Origin: Vermiphilus sp.
GTDB lineage: Bacteria > Ratteibacteria > UBA8468 > B48-G9 > JAFGKM01
DNA: 14,867 nucleotides
Direction: 5' to 3'
Assembly (NCBI GenBank): GCA_020722825.1
Contig: DYKC01000020.1
Location: 1-14,867 of the forward strand
In this document: piece by piece, positions 1 to 7,455 of the stretch
How positions within the stretch are numbered: the stretch's first letter is position 1
Layout of the letters: the number at the start of each line of letters is the position of its first letter
Position numbers and translations under genes: made by a program
The notes under the pieces: generated by a model
What the model was told of the DNA's origin: nothing
The model's database searches: none
What the model saw: only the letters and a program-made list of their open reading frames with translations

Positions 1-194
1 GCTCTTTTTACAGCAGTGCTGGATGATGGCGTAAACCATGTGTTTTTCAGAGAACTTCCTAATCATTCATTTCTCTCACCCAGATGCCTGTTGTGGACCT
101 GCCTGCGGACTCACTCCCCTACGGCATCCTTAAAGATTTTGATATCCCTGACTGCCTGAGGATTCTTGGGAAAAAGGTTTTTAAAACGTGTTAG
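1..194 (+). pseudogene. Broken C-terminal fragment of a probable alpha/beta-hydrolase-fold protein
   Basis: Two plus-strand reading frames together look like one protein tail. The frame starting at base 1 is open from the window edge and begins ALFTAVLDDGVNHVFFREL; it ends at TGA 157-159. The frame of the TAG at 192-194 reads DLPADSLPYGILKDFDIPDC and ends GKKVFKTC. The pattern of ALF-A-LDD followed by YGIL-DFDIPD resembles the region after the nucleophile elbow in acetyl-xylan-esterase or abhydrolase-7 type enzymes, recalled from family patterns only. Joining the halves needs a frame change at about bases 78-95. The second half also ends before the catalytic Asp and His that such enzymes carry further on. 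A decayed gene, or a sequencing error in a gene that otherwise continues to the left, would both fit. The fragment converges on uvrB with one base between the stop codons. Confidence 0.35.
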
Positions 195-195
195 G

Positions 196-2199
196 CTATT
201 TTTCCTCCTGTAGTTTTTTTATTCTTTCACGGTAGTAGATCGCTTCTTCAAAATCAAGTTTTTTGGCGGCAGACATCATCTTATTTTCTAGCCTTTTCAG
301 TGTCTGAAAAAGATCCTTTCCATAAAACTCCTCATTCTCTTCGGCAAGTCTTTTCTCTTTGAGTTTTTTGGTGCTCCCAATGATTTCCGTTACGCTCTTG
401 TATATCGGTTTTTCAATGGAGCGCGGTGTTATGTTGTGAACTCGGTTGTATTCCATCTGTTTTTTTCTCCGTCGTTCGGTTTCTCTTATTGCTGATTCCA
501 TTGCTTCCGTAATCCTGTCTGCATACATCACCACTTCACCGTCAACACTTCGTGCAGCCCTTCCGGCTATCTGGATAAGGGAGGTTTCGGACCTTAAGAA
601 CCCTTCCTTGTCCGCATCAAGTATTGCCACCAGACTTACCTCAGGCAGGTCAAGGCCTTCCCTTAAAAGATTTATGCCCACCAGAACGTCAAACTTTGCC
701 TCACGCAGATTTTTCAGTATTTCTACCCGTTCAAGGGTGTCAATCTCATAGTGCAGGTAATGCACCTTTATATTAAATTCCTTCAGGTAGTCGGCTATCT
801 CTTCTGCAAGGTTCTTGCTTATGGTTATAACAAGCACCCTCTGTTTTTTTGCTACCCTATCATTTATTCTTGCAAGCAGGTCTTTTATCTGTCCTTCGGT
901 CGGTTTTACTGTTACGGGTGGGTCCAGTAGTCCTGTGGGCCTTATTATCTGTTCCGCAACGAGGGGTGACCTTTCACCTATTTTGTTGAGACCACACCTG
1001 TTGAGTTCATATCTCCCCGGCGTTGCAGAGACATATATAACCTGGTTGATTTTCCCTTCAAACTCATCAAATACCAGCGGTCTGTTGTCAAGGGCTGAAG
1101 GCAGACGGAATCCATACTCCACAAGTGTTTCCTTTCTTGATCTGTCTCCGTAGAACATTCCCTTTATTTGCGGGATGGTCACGTGTGACTCATCTATAAA
1201 AAGAAGGTAGTCTTCCGGGAAATAGTCAAGTAGGACCTCGGGCATTTCTCCGGGCAGCCTGCCAGAAAGGTGCCGGCTGTAATTTTCTATTCCGTGACAG
1301 TATCCCAATTCTCTGAGCATCTCAAGGTCGTTAAGAGTGCGCATTTCAATACGTTCTGCTTCCAGTGGTTTGTTCTCTTTTTTGAAAAACTCAATACGTT
1401 CTTTCAACTCTTCCTGTATGTTTTCAATCGCTCTCTGCAGTTTATCCGCAGGCGTGACAAAATGTTTTGCCGGATAGATAAACACTTCTTTTTCCTCTGA
1501 CAGTACTTTTCCTGTGATTGGCTCAAATCTCTGAAGGCGTAAAATCTTATCGCCCATAAGCCCTATTCTTATCCCTGTCTCTTCATATGATGGGATTATT
1601 TCAATTGTATTTCCGCGTACCCGGAATTTCCCTCGCGTCAGATCAAATTCATTTCTTTCGTACTGCGTTTCCACCAGTTTTTTAAGTATAGTCTTTCTGT
1701 TGATTAACTGCCCTGTTGAAATATGCAGCATCATTGCCCTGTGGTCTTCAGGACTTCCTATCGGGTATATGCATGATACGCTTGCCACAATGATTACGTC
1801 GCGTGCAGAAAGGAGAGCACTTGTTGCGGCAAGTCTCAGCCGGTCAATGTCCTCATTAATGGAGGCATCTTTTTCAATATAGGTATCTGTTGCTGGTATA
1901 TATGCCTCGGGCTGATAATAATCATAGTAACTGACAAAGTACCGCACCCTGTTTTCAGGGAAAAACTCTCTGAACTCGCTGTATAACTGGGCGGCAAGGG
2001 TTTTGTTGTGCGAGATAACGAGCGTTGGACGGTTGACTGCTGCTATGACGTTTGCCATCGTAAAGGTTTTGCCGCTGCCTGTTACGCCAAGCAGAATCTG
2101 TTCCTTTTCCCCTTTCTCAAGATTTTTTAGCAGTTTCTCAATTGCCTGCGGCTGGTCCCCTGCAGGTTTGTAACTGGAAACGAGTTTAAATTTTTCCAT
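196..2199 (-). CDS. uvrB: UvrABC system protein B (excinuclease ABC subunit B)
   Basis: This is the DNA-damage-verification helicase-like subunit of nucleotide excision repair. UvrA loads it at lesions and it then recruits UvrC for incision. The 667 residues match the family length (E. coli 673). Visible features in order are Walker A GVTGSGKT (38-45), the beta-hairpin region YYDYYQPEAYIP (91-102) that clamps a DNA strand, Walker B-like DESH (336-339), VSATPG near residue 408, the motif V/VI block GINLLREGLDLPEV through QIAGRAAR, and a C-terminal UVR domain (about 628-663, containing LDFEEAIYYRERI) that contacts UvrC. The ATG start at 2199 gives the family N-terminus but has no strong Shine-Dalgarno sequence before it. 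The gene stands alone, divergent from the aldolase operon. I saw no LexA-like operator between 2200 and 2350, so SOS control is not evident here. Confidence 0.98.
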   Translation of the reverse strand: MEKFKLVSSYKPAGDQPQAIEKLLKNLEKGEKEQILLGVTGSGKTFTMANVIAAVNRPTLVISHNKTLAAQLYSEFREFFPENRVRYFVSYYDYYQPEAYIPATDTYIEKDASINEDIDRLRLAATSALLSARDVIIVASVSCIYPIGSPEDHRAMMLHISTGQLINRKTILKKLVETQYERNEFDLTRGKFRVRGNTIEIIPSYEETGIRIGLMGDKILRLQRFEPITGKVLSEEKEVFIYPAKHFVTPADKLQRAIENIQEELKERIEFFKKENKPLEAERIEMRTLNDLEMLRELGYCHGIENYSRHLSGRLPGEMPEVLLDYFPEDYLLFIDESHVTIPQIKGMFYGDRSRKETLVEYGFRLPSALDNRPLVFDEFEGKINQVIYVSATPGRYELNRCGLNKIGERSPLVAEQIIRPTGLLDPPVTVKPTEGQIKDLLARINDRVAKKQRVLVITISKNLAEEIADYLKEFNIKVHYLHYEIDTLERVEILKNLREAKFDVLVGINLLREGLDLPEVSLVAILDADKEGFLRSETSLIQIAGRAARSVDGEVVMYADRITEAMESAIRETERRRKKQMEYNRVHNITPRSIEKPIYKSVTEIIGSTKKLKEKRLAEENEEFYGKDLFQTLKRLENKMMSAAKKLDFEEAIYYRERIKKLQEEK

Positions 2200-2252
2200 A
2201 GCATCTTATTTTACCCTTAAGTGCATCGGATTTTAAGACCAAAAGGAAAATT

Positions 2253-2281
2253 TTGACAGAATCTAAAAAAACTTCTATAAT
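2253..2281 (+). promoter_or_regulatory. Consensus sigma-70-type promoter of the aldolase-pfkA operon
   Basis: TTGACA at 2253-2258 and TATAAT at 2276-2281 are separated by exactly 17 nt. Both hexamers match the consensus perfectly. The spacer contains an A-tract (2265-2271). The expected transcription start is about 2287-2289, giving a leader of roughly 60 nt before the ATG at 2350. No other plus-strand promoter this good was seen before 10945, so it may serve the whole seven-gene block. Activity is inferred from sequence only. Confidence 0.8.
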
Positions 2282-2284
2282 TAC

Positions 2285-2318
2285 AAATCCTGCATATCAA
2301 AAACAAAGTGCAGGGTTT
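2285..2318 (+). promoter_or_regulatory. Stem-loop at the predicted 5' end of the aldolase operon mRNA
   Basis: AAATCCTGCA (2285-2294) pairs with TGCAGGGTTT (2309-2318). The 10-bp stem contains one G-U pair and encloses a 14-nt A-rich loop. The 3' arm runs into TTTTTC, so the element also resembles a small intrinsic terminator. The predicted transcription start falls within its 5' arm, so the mRNA would begin at or inside this hairpin. A 5'-end stabilising stem-loop seems likelier than an attenuator, because a terminator this close to +1 would be unusual. The stem also covers a GTG at 2308, the in-frame upstream extension of the aldolase ORF, which argues against starting translation there. 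Confidence 0.45.
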
Positions 2319-2349
2319 TTCAGATAACCTAATAAGGAGGAGAGGAGAT

Positions 2350-3426
2350 ATGAAAATTTTGGCAAGATACAAGGATGGGGTAGAAGTAAATGAAGAGGTT
2401 TTTAAGGTTTTGGCAGGATATTCCCCTGACGGGGTAATGGATGTTTTCGCTTCAGACCAGCACAGTTCCTATATTAAACTTACAAATGCTTTCTTCAAGC
2501 ATATTGGGAAAAAGGACAAAGAGGCAACTGATGAAGATGTGAAAGAGGTTTGCAGGAGGTTTGCAAAACATTTAAAGGGCAATGTAACTGCAGCCTTATT
2601 TAACCATCTTGCATTTTTAAGCCCCGGGTTTAAAGAGATACTGGGTAAGGATGTCCTTTTGATTGGCAGGCTTGAAGATACAAAACCAATTGTGAGTTCA
2701 GACGGAAGAGGAAAGATTGCTAAATTAGCAGTACAACCTGAGGAGGTTGCTGACAAGGTGGATGGTTTCAAAACCCTTGTTTATTTAAATCCGAACCACA
2801 AGGAAAGTTGGAACAAAAACAAAGAGTGGCTCATAGATGTATTTGAAAGGTGCAAGAAACTCGGGAAGCCACTGTATAATGAAACCCTATTACTTGAAGA
2901 ACCAGGAGAGTCAAGTGTTGATAAGGCAAAAAAACTCCCGGATGCTCTGGTAAAGATGGCTGAAGAGTTCAGTCCGTATGGGAATTTTTACAAGACCCAG
3001 GTTCCTGTACTGTGGACTGAAAAAGATGGAAAAATTGTAAAGATAAGTTCACCTGATGTCATAAGAGATACTGCACTTGAAATGGAAAAACTTTCTCCAA
3101 GACCACTGCTTCTTTTAAGCGCTGCCGTTGATTTTGAACAGTATTCCGTCCAGTACGGTTGCGTATCAGACCTTGTTTCAGGACCGATGTGCGGTAGAGC
3201 TTATTTCAAAGAGTCTTTTACCGACAAGGATACGGTTGACTGGGATACCCTTGAAAATTCATTCAGAAAGATTGCGATTCCCAGAATACAACAGATAAGA
3301 ACTCTTGCCAAGGTTATGGCAAAACCGTGGTGGTATAAGTTTGAATGGATGAGTGATGAAGCAAAGAAGATGATTACTGCAACCAGAGATATAAAGCAGG
3401 GCGTAAAGGGAGATTTTGGATATTGA
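2350..3426 (+). CDS. LacD-like class I (Schiff-base) aldolase, probably fructose/tagatose 1,6-bisphosphate aldolase
   Basis: The 358-residue protein is best explained as a TIM-barrel class I aldolase of the LacD/DhnA group. Landmarks aligned by eye to LacD are SDQHSSYIKL (35-44, where LacD has DQRGALKRM), GFKTLVYLNP (139-148, LacD KFLLYYD, K141), PLYNETLLLEE (174-184, LacD PFFLEVLTY), GNFYKTQVPV (211-220, LacD VDVLKVEVPV, making K215 the likely Schiff-base lysine), LLLLSAAVDFEQY (253-265, LacD YIYLSAGVSAELF) and GPMCGRAYF (278-286, LacD GVLCGRATW). The start at 2350 is chosen for the strong AGGAGG site at 2335-2340 and further GGAG at 2344; an in-frame GTG at 2308 lies inside a hairpin. pfkA follows after 19 nt, so cleavage of fructose 1,6-bisphosphate is the simplest role. 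Tagatose bisphosphate or a DUF2090-type deoxy-keto-gluconate phosphate substrate cannot be excluded. Confidence 0.75.
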   Translation: MKILARYKDGVEVNEEVFKVLAGYSPDGVMDVFASDQHSSYIKLTNAFFKHIGKKDKEATDEDVKEVCRRFAKHLKGNVTAALFNHLAFLSPGFKEILGKDVLLIGRLEDTKPIVSSDGRGKIAKLAVQPEEVADKVDGFKTLVYLNPNHKESWNKNKEWLIDVFERCKKLGKPLYNETLLLEEPGESSVDKAKKLPDALVKMAEEFSPYGNFYKTQVPVLWTEKDGKIVKISSPDVIRDTALEMEKLSPRPLLLLSAAVDFEQYSVQYGCVSDLVSGPMCGRAYFKESFTDKDTVDWDTLENSFRKIAIPRIQQIRTLAKVMAKPWWYKFEWMSDEAKKMITATRDIKQGVKGDFGY

Positions 3427-3445
3427 GTAGAGGTAGTCCTTAAAA

Positions 3446-4411
3446 ATGAAGAGGATAGGGGTGCTCACCACAGGAGGAGACGCTCCGGGCATGAATGCTG
3501 CTATCAGGGCGGTGGTACGAACTGCCATTTCGCACGGCATTGAAGTAACTGGTGTTGAGAAAGGATACAGCGGGTTATATGACAAATCTTTTTTGAAACT
3601 GAACTCAAGGAGTGTAAGCGGTATCATAAACAAGGCAGGTACCTTTCTTAAGACAAAAAGGTTCCCGGAATTTAAAAAGATTGAGGTAAGAAGACAGTGC
3701 CACCAGAATCTGCTTGATGCAGGTGTTGAGGGCCTTGTTGTAATAGGCGGAGACGGCTCAGCAAGGGGTGCATACCAGTTCTCTTCGGACTTTGATTTTC
3801 CTGTTGTTCTGATACCCGCTTCAATTGACAACGACCTTTACGGAACGGATTTTACCGTAGGTTTTGACACTGCGGTCAATACTGCAGTATCGGCTGTAGA
3901 TAATATCAGAGATACAGCTACCAGTCACGATAGAACTTTTGTGATAGAGGTGATGGGCAGAGAAAAGGGTAATCTTGCCGTAGAGGTTGCTGTTGCCTGC
4001 GGGGCTGAGATTGTAATTATTCCTGAGGTAAAACTGGAGAATCGGGAAATAGTCAGTCTTCTTAAGGAGCAGGATAAAAAAGGCAAAACAAGTTCAATCA
4101 TTATTCTTGCAGAGGGAGCAGGAAGAGCAAATGAACTAGCTGCATTCCTTCAAACTGAATTTCCTAACAGACAGATACGTTATTCAGTTCTCGGATACAT
4201 ACAGCGTGGAGGCAGCCCGACCTATCTTACCAGGGTTCTCGCGGCGCAATTCGGAACTGCTGCAGTGGAACTCCTGCAGAAGCGAAAATATCCCTTTATG
4301 ACGGGTATTAAAGGGAATGAAATAGTTTATATTCCTCTAAAGGATGTGGTTTCCCGTTCAAAGGATATTCCTGCGAAACACCTTGAAATAGTTAAAAATA
4401 TGGCAATATAG
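3446..4411 (+). CDS. pfkA: ATP-dependent 6-phosphofructokinase
   Basis: It phosphorylates fructose 6-phosphate to fructose 1,6-bisphosphate in the cytoplasm, the committing step of glycolysis. The 321 residues match the bacterial PfkA length (E. coli 320). Visible motifs are TTGGDAPGMNAAIR (8-21), KRFPEF (71-76), GGDGS (101-105), IPASIDND (123-130, D128 the expected catalytic base), SHDRTF (160-165, R163 contacting the substrate), MGREKG (170-175) and SVLGYIQRGGSP near the C-terminus. GGDGS rather than GGDDT indicates ATP rather than pyrophosphate as phosphoryl donor. The usual PGTIDND is replaced by PASIDND, and the His of LGHIQRGG is Tyr. The gene lies 19 nt after the aldolase, with GAGGT at 3430-3434 as ribosome binding site, and 13 nt before ilvD. 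The order suggests co-expression of two consecutive glycolytic steps. Confidence 0.95.
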   Translation: MKRIGVLTTGGDAPGMNAAIRAVVRTAISHGIEVTGVEKGYSGLYDKSFLKLNSRSVSGIINKAGTFLKTKRFPEFKKIEVRRQCHQNLLDAGVEGLVVIGGDGSARGAYQFSSDFDFPVVLIPASIDNDLYGTDFTVGFDTAVNTAVSAVDNIRDTATSHDRTFVIEVMGREKGNLAVEVAVACGAEIVIIPEVKLENREIVSLLKEQDKKGKTSSIIILAEGAGRANELAAFLQTEFPNRQIRYSVLGYIQRGGSPTYLTRVLAAQFGTAAVELLQKRKYPFMTGIKGNEIVYIPLKDVVSRSKDIPAKHLEIVKNMAI

Positions 4412-4424
4412 GAGGAAAGGAACA

Positions 4425-6080
4425 ATGAGAAGTGATAATATTAAGAAAGGACTGGAAAGGGCAGGACATAGGTCTCTTTTGAAAGCCCTTGGCTTGACTG
4501 ATGAGGAGATTGCAAGGCCTCTTATTGCTGTTGCAAATTCTGCAAATGAGATAGTGCCAGGGCACATACATCTCAACGACATAAGCGATGCGGTTAAATC
4601 TGGCATAAGAATGGCAGGAGGTACCCCTATTGAGTTTGGGACAATAGGGGTTTGCGATGGGATTGCTATGGGACATAAGGGGATGAATTACAGCCTTGTT
4701 TCCAGAGAAGTAATTGCAGATTCTGTGGAAATTATGCTTCAGGCACACCAGTTTGACGGTGTTGTGATGGTTGCAAACTGTGATAAAATTGTGCCGGGTA
4801 TGTTGATGGCTCTTCTGCGGGTTAACATTCCAGGATTGATTGTAAGCGGAGGCCCAATGTTGTGCGGTTATACTCCAGATGGAGAGCCGATAGACCTGAT
4901 TTCTGTCTTTGAAGGAGTGGGACGTGCCAGCAAGGGTGATATAGACGAAGAATCTTTGCGAATTCTTGAAAACGAGGGTTGTCCCGGGGCAGGTAGTTGT
5001 TCTGGGATGTTTACCGCTAATTCAATGAACTGTTTGAGTGAAGCACTCGGACTGGCAATGCCAGGTAATGGTACAATTCCTGCTGTAACGGCAAAACGTA
5101 TTCGTCTTGCCAAGTCTGCCGGTATGCGGGTTGTTGACCTTGTAAAAGAGGATATTAGACCGCGTGATATTGCAACGAAAGATGCTTTTGAAAACGCAGC
5201 CAGGGTTGATATGGCTATAGGGGCGTCAACTAATACAGTCCTGCATCTTCCTGCAATAGCACATGAGGCCGGCATAAAGATGGACCTGGATGTTTTTGAT
5301 AGCCTCAGCCGGACCACCCCCAACATATGTAAAATCTCTCCTGCATCCAAACAGCACATGCAGGATCTTGATGCGGCAGGGGGGATCCCTGCTGTGATGA
5401 AGGAACTGGCGAGGAAGGGGCTTATGAAAACAAACGTTATGACCGTGAGCGGAAAGAAACTCAAGGATATCATTGATAGTGCAAGGGTGTGGAACAGGAA
5501 GGTAATCAGGAGTGCTGATGCTCCCTATTCTGCCGAAGGCGGTATTGCAGTATTGCGTGGTTCGCTGGCTCCCGACGGGGCGGTTATAAAGCAGTCTGCA
5601 ATTTCCCAGACAATGATGAAATTTACAGGTAAGGCAGTGGTCTTTGATTCAGAAGAGCCGGCATTGGAAGCGGTTATCAGCGATAAAGTAAAAGAAGGTG
5701 TTATTGTGATAAGGTACGAGGGTCCCAGGGGCGGCCCCGGTATGAGAGAAGGGCTTTCAATCACATCCGTAATTCAGGGCAAGGGGCTGGAAGAGAAGAT
5801 TGCGCTGGTGACCGACGGCAGGTTTTCCGGAGGTACCAGAGGGTTGTGTATAGGACACGTAAGTCCTGAAGCGGCAGATGGAGGGCCCATCGGTCTTGTG
5901 AAAGACGGAGATATAATAGAGATAGATATTGAGAACAGGAAGCTGGATTTGCAGGTTTCTGCAAAAGAGATGAATAAAAGAAAAAAAGAATACAAAAAAC
6001 CTGTGAAAGAGCTTGAAGGAGTACTTTTAAGATACTCTAAGATGGTCAGGTCCGCAAATACAGGTGCAGTTCTGGACTGA
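4425..6080 (+). CDS. ilvD: Dihydroxy-acid dehydratase
   Basis: This iron-sulfur dehydratase converts 2,3-dihydroxy-isovalerate and 2,3-dihydroxy-3-methylvalerate to the 2-oxo acids that precede valine/leucine and isoleucine. At 551 residues it is a short-form IlvD. Motifs are VCDGIAMGHKGM (76-87), NCDKIVPGM (118-126), CPGAGSCSGMFTANSMNCL (186-204), GRFSGGTRG (466-474, S468 the expected catalytic serine) and the C-terminal EAADGGPIGLVKDGD. C119 and C192 are the recognisable cluster ligands. Where the [2Fe-2S] type carries a further Cys in a PCN motif, this protein has VPGH (44-47), as E. coli IlvD does, and it has an extra Cys at 77 where E. coli has Asp. The start is fixed by GGAGGAAAGG at 4411-4420. 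No ilvB, ilvC or leu genes lie nearby. Confidence 0.97.
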   Translation: MRSDNIKKGLERAGHRSLLKALGLTDEEIARPLIAVANSANEIVPGHIHLNDISDAVKSGIRMAGGTPIEFGTIGVCDGIAMGHKGMNYSLVSREVIADSVEIMLQAHQFDGVVMVANCDKIVPGMLMALLRVNIPGLIVSGGPMLCGYTPDGEPIDLISVFEGVGRASKGDIDEESLRILENEGCPGAGSCSGMFTANSMNCLSEALGLAMPGNGTIPAVTAKRIRLAKSAGMRVVDLVKEDIRPRDIATKDAFENAARVDMAIGASTNTVLHLPAIAHEAGIKMDLDVFDSLSRTTPNICKISPASKQHMQDLDAAGGIPAVMKELARKGLMKTNVMTVSGKKLKDIIDSARVWNRKVIRSADAPYSAEGGIAVLRGSLAPDGAVIKQSAISQTMMKFTGKAVVFDSEEPALEAVISDKVKEGVIVIRYEGPRGGPGMREGLSITSVIQGKGLEEKIALVTDGRFSGGTRGLCIGHVSPEAADGGPIGLVKDGDIIEIDIENRKLDLQVSAKEMNKRKKEYKKPVKELEGVLLRYSKMVRSANTGAVLD

Positions 6081-6093
6081 TGTATAATTTTGT

Positions 6094-6118
6094 CCTCCCG
6101 ACAGTTGTCTCCCGGAGG
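6094..6118 (+). other. Small hairpin in the ilvD-thiC gap
   Basis: CCTCC (6094-6098) can pair with GGAGG (6114-6118), and GAC (6100-6102) with GTC (6107-6109) inside it, leaving internal loops. The GGAGG arm looks like a Shine-Dalgarno sequence, but it lies 17 nt from the GTG at 6136 and about 50 nt from the preferred ATG at 6169, so it is not an obvious ribosome site. There is no T-run after it, so it is not an intrinsic terminator. It does not resemble a TPP riboswitch. Confidence 0.25.
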
Positions 6119-6168
6119 CTGCTTATTCCATTGTAGTGAAGGCGAAAAATATCGTAGAGGTAGATAGA

Positions 6169-7455
6169 ATGTTAGAAAAAGAGATGGCAGTGAAAGGTAT
6201 TATAAGCAAGGGTGTCAGATACGTGGCTGGCAGAGAAAAAATTAAGCCTGAAACCCTTTCTGAAAAGGTAGCAGAGGGCAGAGCGATAATTTTGAAACAC
6301 AAGAATATCTATCTTGGCATAGGTGAGGGTTTGAAGACAAAGGTCAATGCCAATATAGGAACATCCCCGGATATAGCAGATGTAGATTCAGAGATTGAAA
6401 AATTGAAGACAGCCTGTAAGTATGGAGCTGATACTGTTATGGACCTCAGCACCGGCGGAAACATTGACAGGATAAGAAATCTTGTGTTTGAGCGCAGCCC
6501 GGTTCCCATTGGTACCGTGCCGATATACCAGGCGGCAATTGAATCTATAGAGGAAAAAGGGGCTCTGACCAGGATGGAACCGGATGACCTCTTCAGGGTT
6601 ATAGAGAGACATGCCTCCAGTGGCGTTTCTTTTACAACTTTGCATTGCGGTGTTACTTTGAGAACTCTGGAAAGGTTGAAAAAAAATCCAAGAAAGTCAA
6701 TGGTTGTAAGCAGAGGTGGTGCATTTCTCATAAGTTGGATGATTGGAAATGGAAGGGAGAACCCGCTCTATGAAAGTTTTGACAGGGTGATTGAGATAGC
6801 GAAAAAATATGACCTTGTTATAAGTCTTGGCGATGGTATGAGACCGGGTGGACTGGCAGATTCCACGGATATTTCTCAGATTGATGAATTACTGACACTC
6901 GGCGAGCTGACAAAGATTGCATGGGAGAATAACGTACAGGTTATTGTAGAAGGTCCGGGGCACATCCCCATAAACGAAATTCCTGCAAATGTAGTGCTCC
7001 AGAAAAAAATATGTAAAGGGGCCCCTTTTTATGTTCTTGGTCCTCTCTCTACAGATATTGCTCCTGGATATGACCATATAACTTCTGCTATCGGTGCTGC
7101 AGTTGCTGGATGGTACGGTGCGGATTATATCTGTTACGTTACGCCGAGTGAGCATCTTTCTCTACCTGGGACTGAAGATGTCATTGAAGGAACAATTGCT
7201 TCAAAAATTGCTGCCCACGTGGCTGATATAGGTAAGGGATTGGCCGGTTCCGAGGACAGCGATTACAGAATGGACATTGCACGTACAAAAAGAGCCTGGC
7301 AGGAACAGAGAAAGATTGCTATAGACCCGGGAAAATTTGACGCATACTACAAACAACACAAACCTTCTGAAAAAGACGTATGTACTATGTGTGGAAAGTA
7401 TTGTGCAATTAAAACTGTTGAAAGGTATCTCGGTACCAAGGTCAGTATAAAGTGA
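6169..7455 (+). CDS. thiC: Phosphomethylpyrimidine synthase (ThiC), short type
   Basis: ThiC is a radical-SAM enzyme that rearranges 5-aminoimidazole ribotide to hydroxymethylpyrimidine phosphate for thiamine. The 428-residue form lacks the long N-terminal extension of E. coli-type ThiC. Motifs are KVNANIGTS (58-66), MDLSTGGNI (91-99), LHCGVTL (158-164), SLGDGMRPG (219-227), EGPGHIP (261-267), LGPLSTDIAPGYDH (290-303), PSEHLSLP (326-333) and a C-terminal cluster motif CTMCGKYC (C405, C408, C412). That motif is CX2CX3C, one residue tighter than the CX2CX4C of E. coli. The start at ATG 6169 has AGAGG at 6156-6160, and the protein then begins LEKEMAVKGIIS as short ThiCs do. A GTG at 6136 would add 11 residues with poorer ribosome spacing. 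The paralogue BzaF (5-hydroxybenzimidazole synthase) shares these motifs and cannot be fully excluded by eye. Confidence 0.9.
   Translation: MLEKEMAVKGIISKGVRYVAGREKIKPETLSEKVAEGRAIILKHKNIYLGIGEGLKTKVNANIGTSPDIADVDSEIEKLKTACKYGADTVMDLSTGGNIDRIRNLVFERSPVPIGTVPIYQAAIESIEEKGALTRMEPDDLFRVIERHASSGVSFTTLHCGVTLRTLERLKKNPRKSMVVSRGGAFLISWMIGNGRENPLYESFDRVIEIAKKYDLVISLGDGMRPGGLADSTDISQIDELLTLGELTKIAWENNVQVIVEGPGHIPINEIPANVVLQKKICKGAPFYVLGPLSTDIAPGYDHITSAIGAAVAGWYGADYICYVTPSEHLSLPGTEDVIEGTIASKIAAHVADIGKGLAGSEDSDYRMDIARTKRAWQEQRKIAIDPGKFDAYYKQHKPSEKDVCTMCGKYCAIKTVERYLGTKVSIK

Noticed and set aside
169..205. Bidirectional terminator between the left fragment and uvrB
   Set aside because: GGAAAAA and TTTTTCC can pair, but the stem is AT-rich with a 23-nt loop, so it is not convincing.
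2200..2349. LexA/SOS box or strong promoter for uvrB on the minus strand
   Set aside because: No CTGT-N8-ACAG or GAAC-N4-GTTC site was seen. The TAAAAT-like -10 candidates have poor -35 partners.
2308..2349. GTG start extending the aldolase by 14 residues
   Set aside because: It lies inside the stem-loop and has no Shine-Dalgarno sequence, whereas AGGAGG stands just before the ATG at 2350.
3259..3831. 190-residue minus-strand ORF opposite the aldolase end and pfkA
   Set aside because: It is a shadow of well-identified genes on the other strand, with no family features.
4868..5473. 201-residue minus-strand ORF opposite ilvD
   Set aside because: Serine- and isoleucine-rich translation typical of an antisense shadow; the plus strand is clearly ilvD.
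6081..6168. TPP riboswitch upstream of thiC
   Set aside because: The gap is short and lacks the CTGAGA and ACCTGAT-type conserved segments; only a small imperfect hairpin is present.
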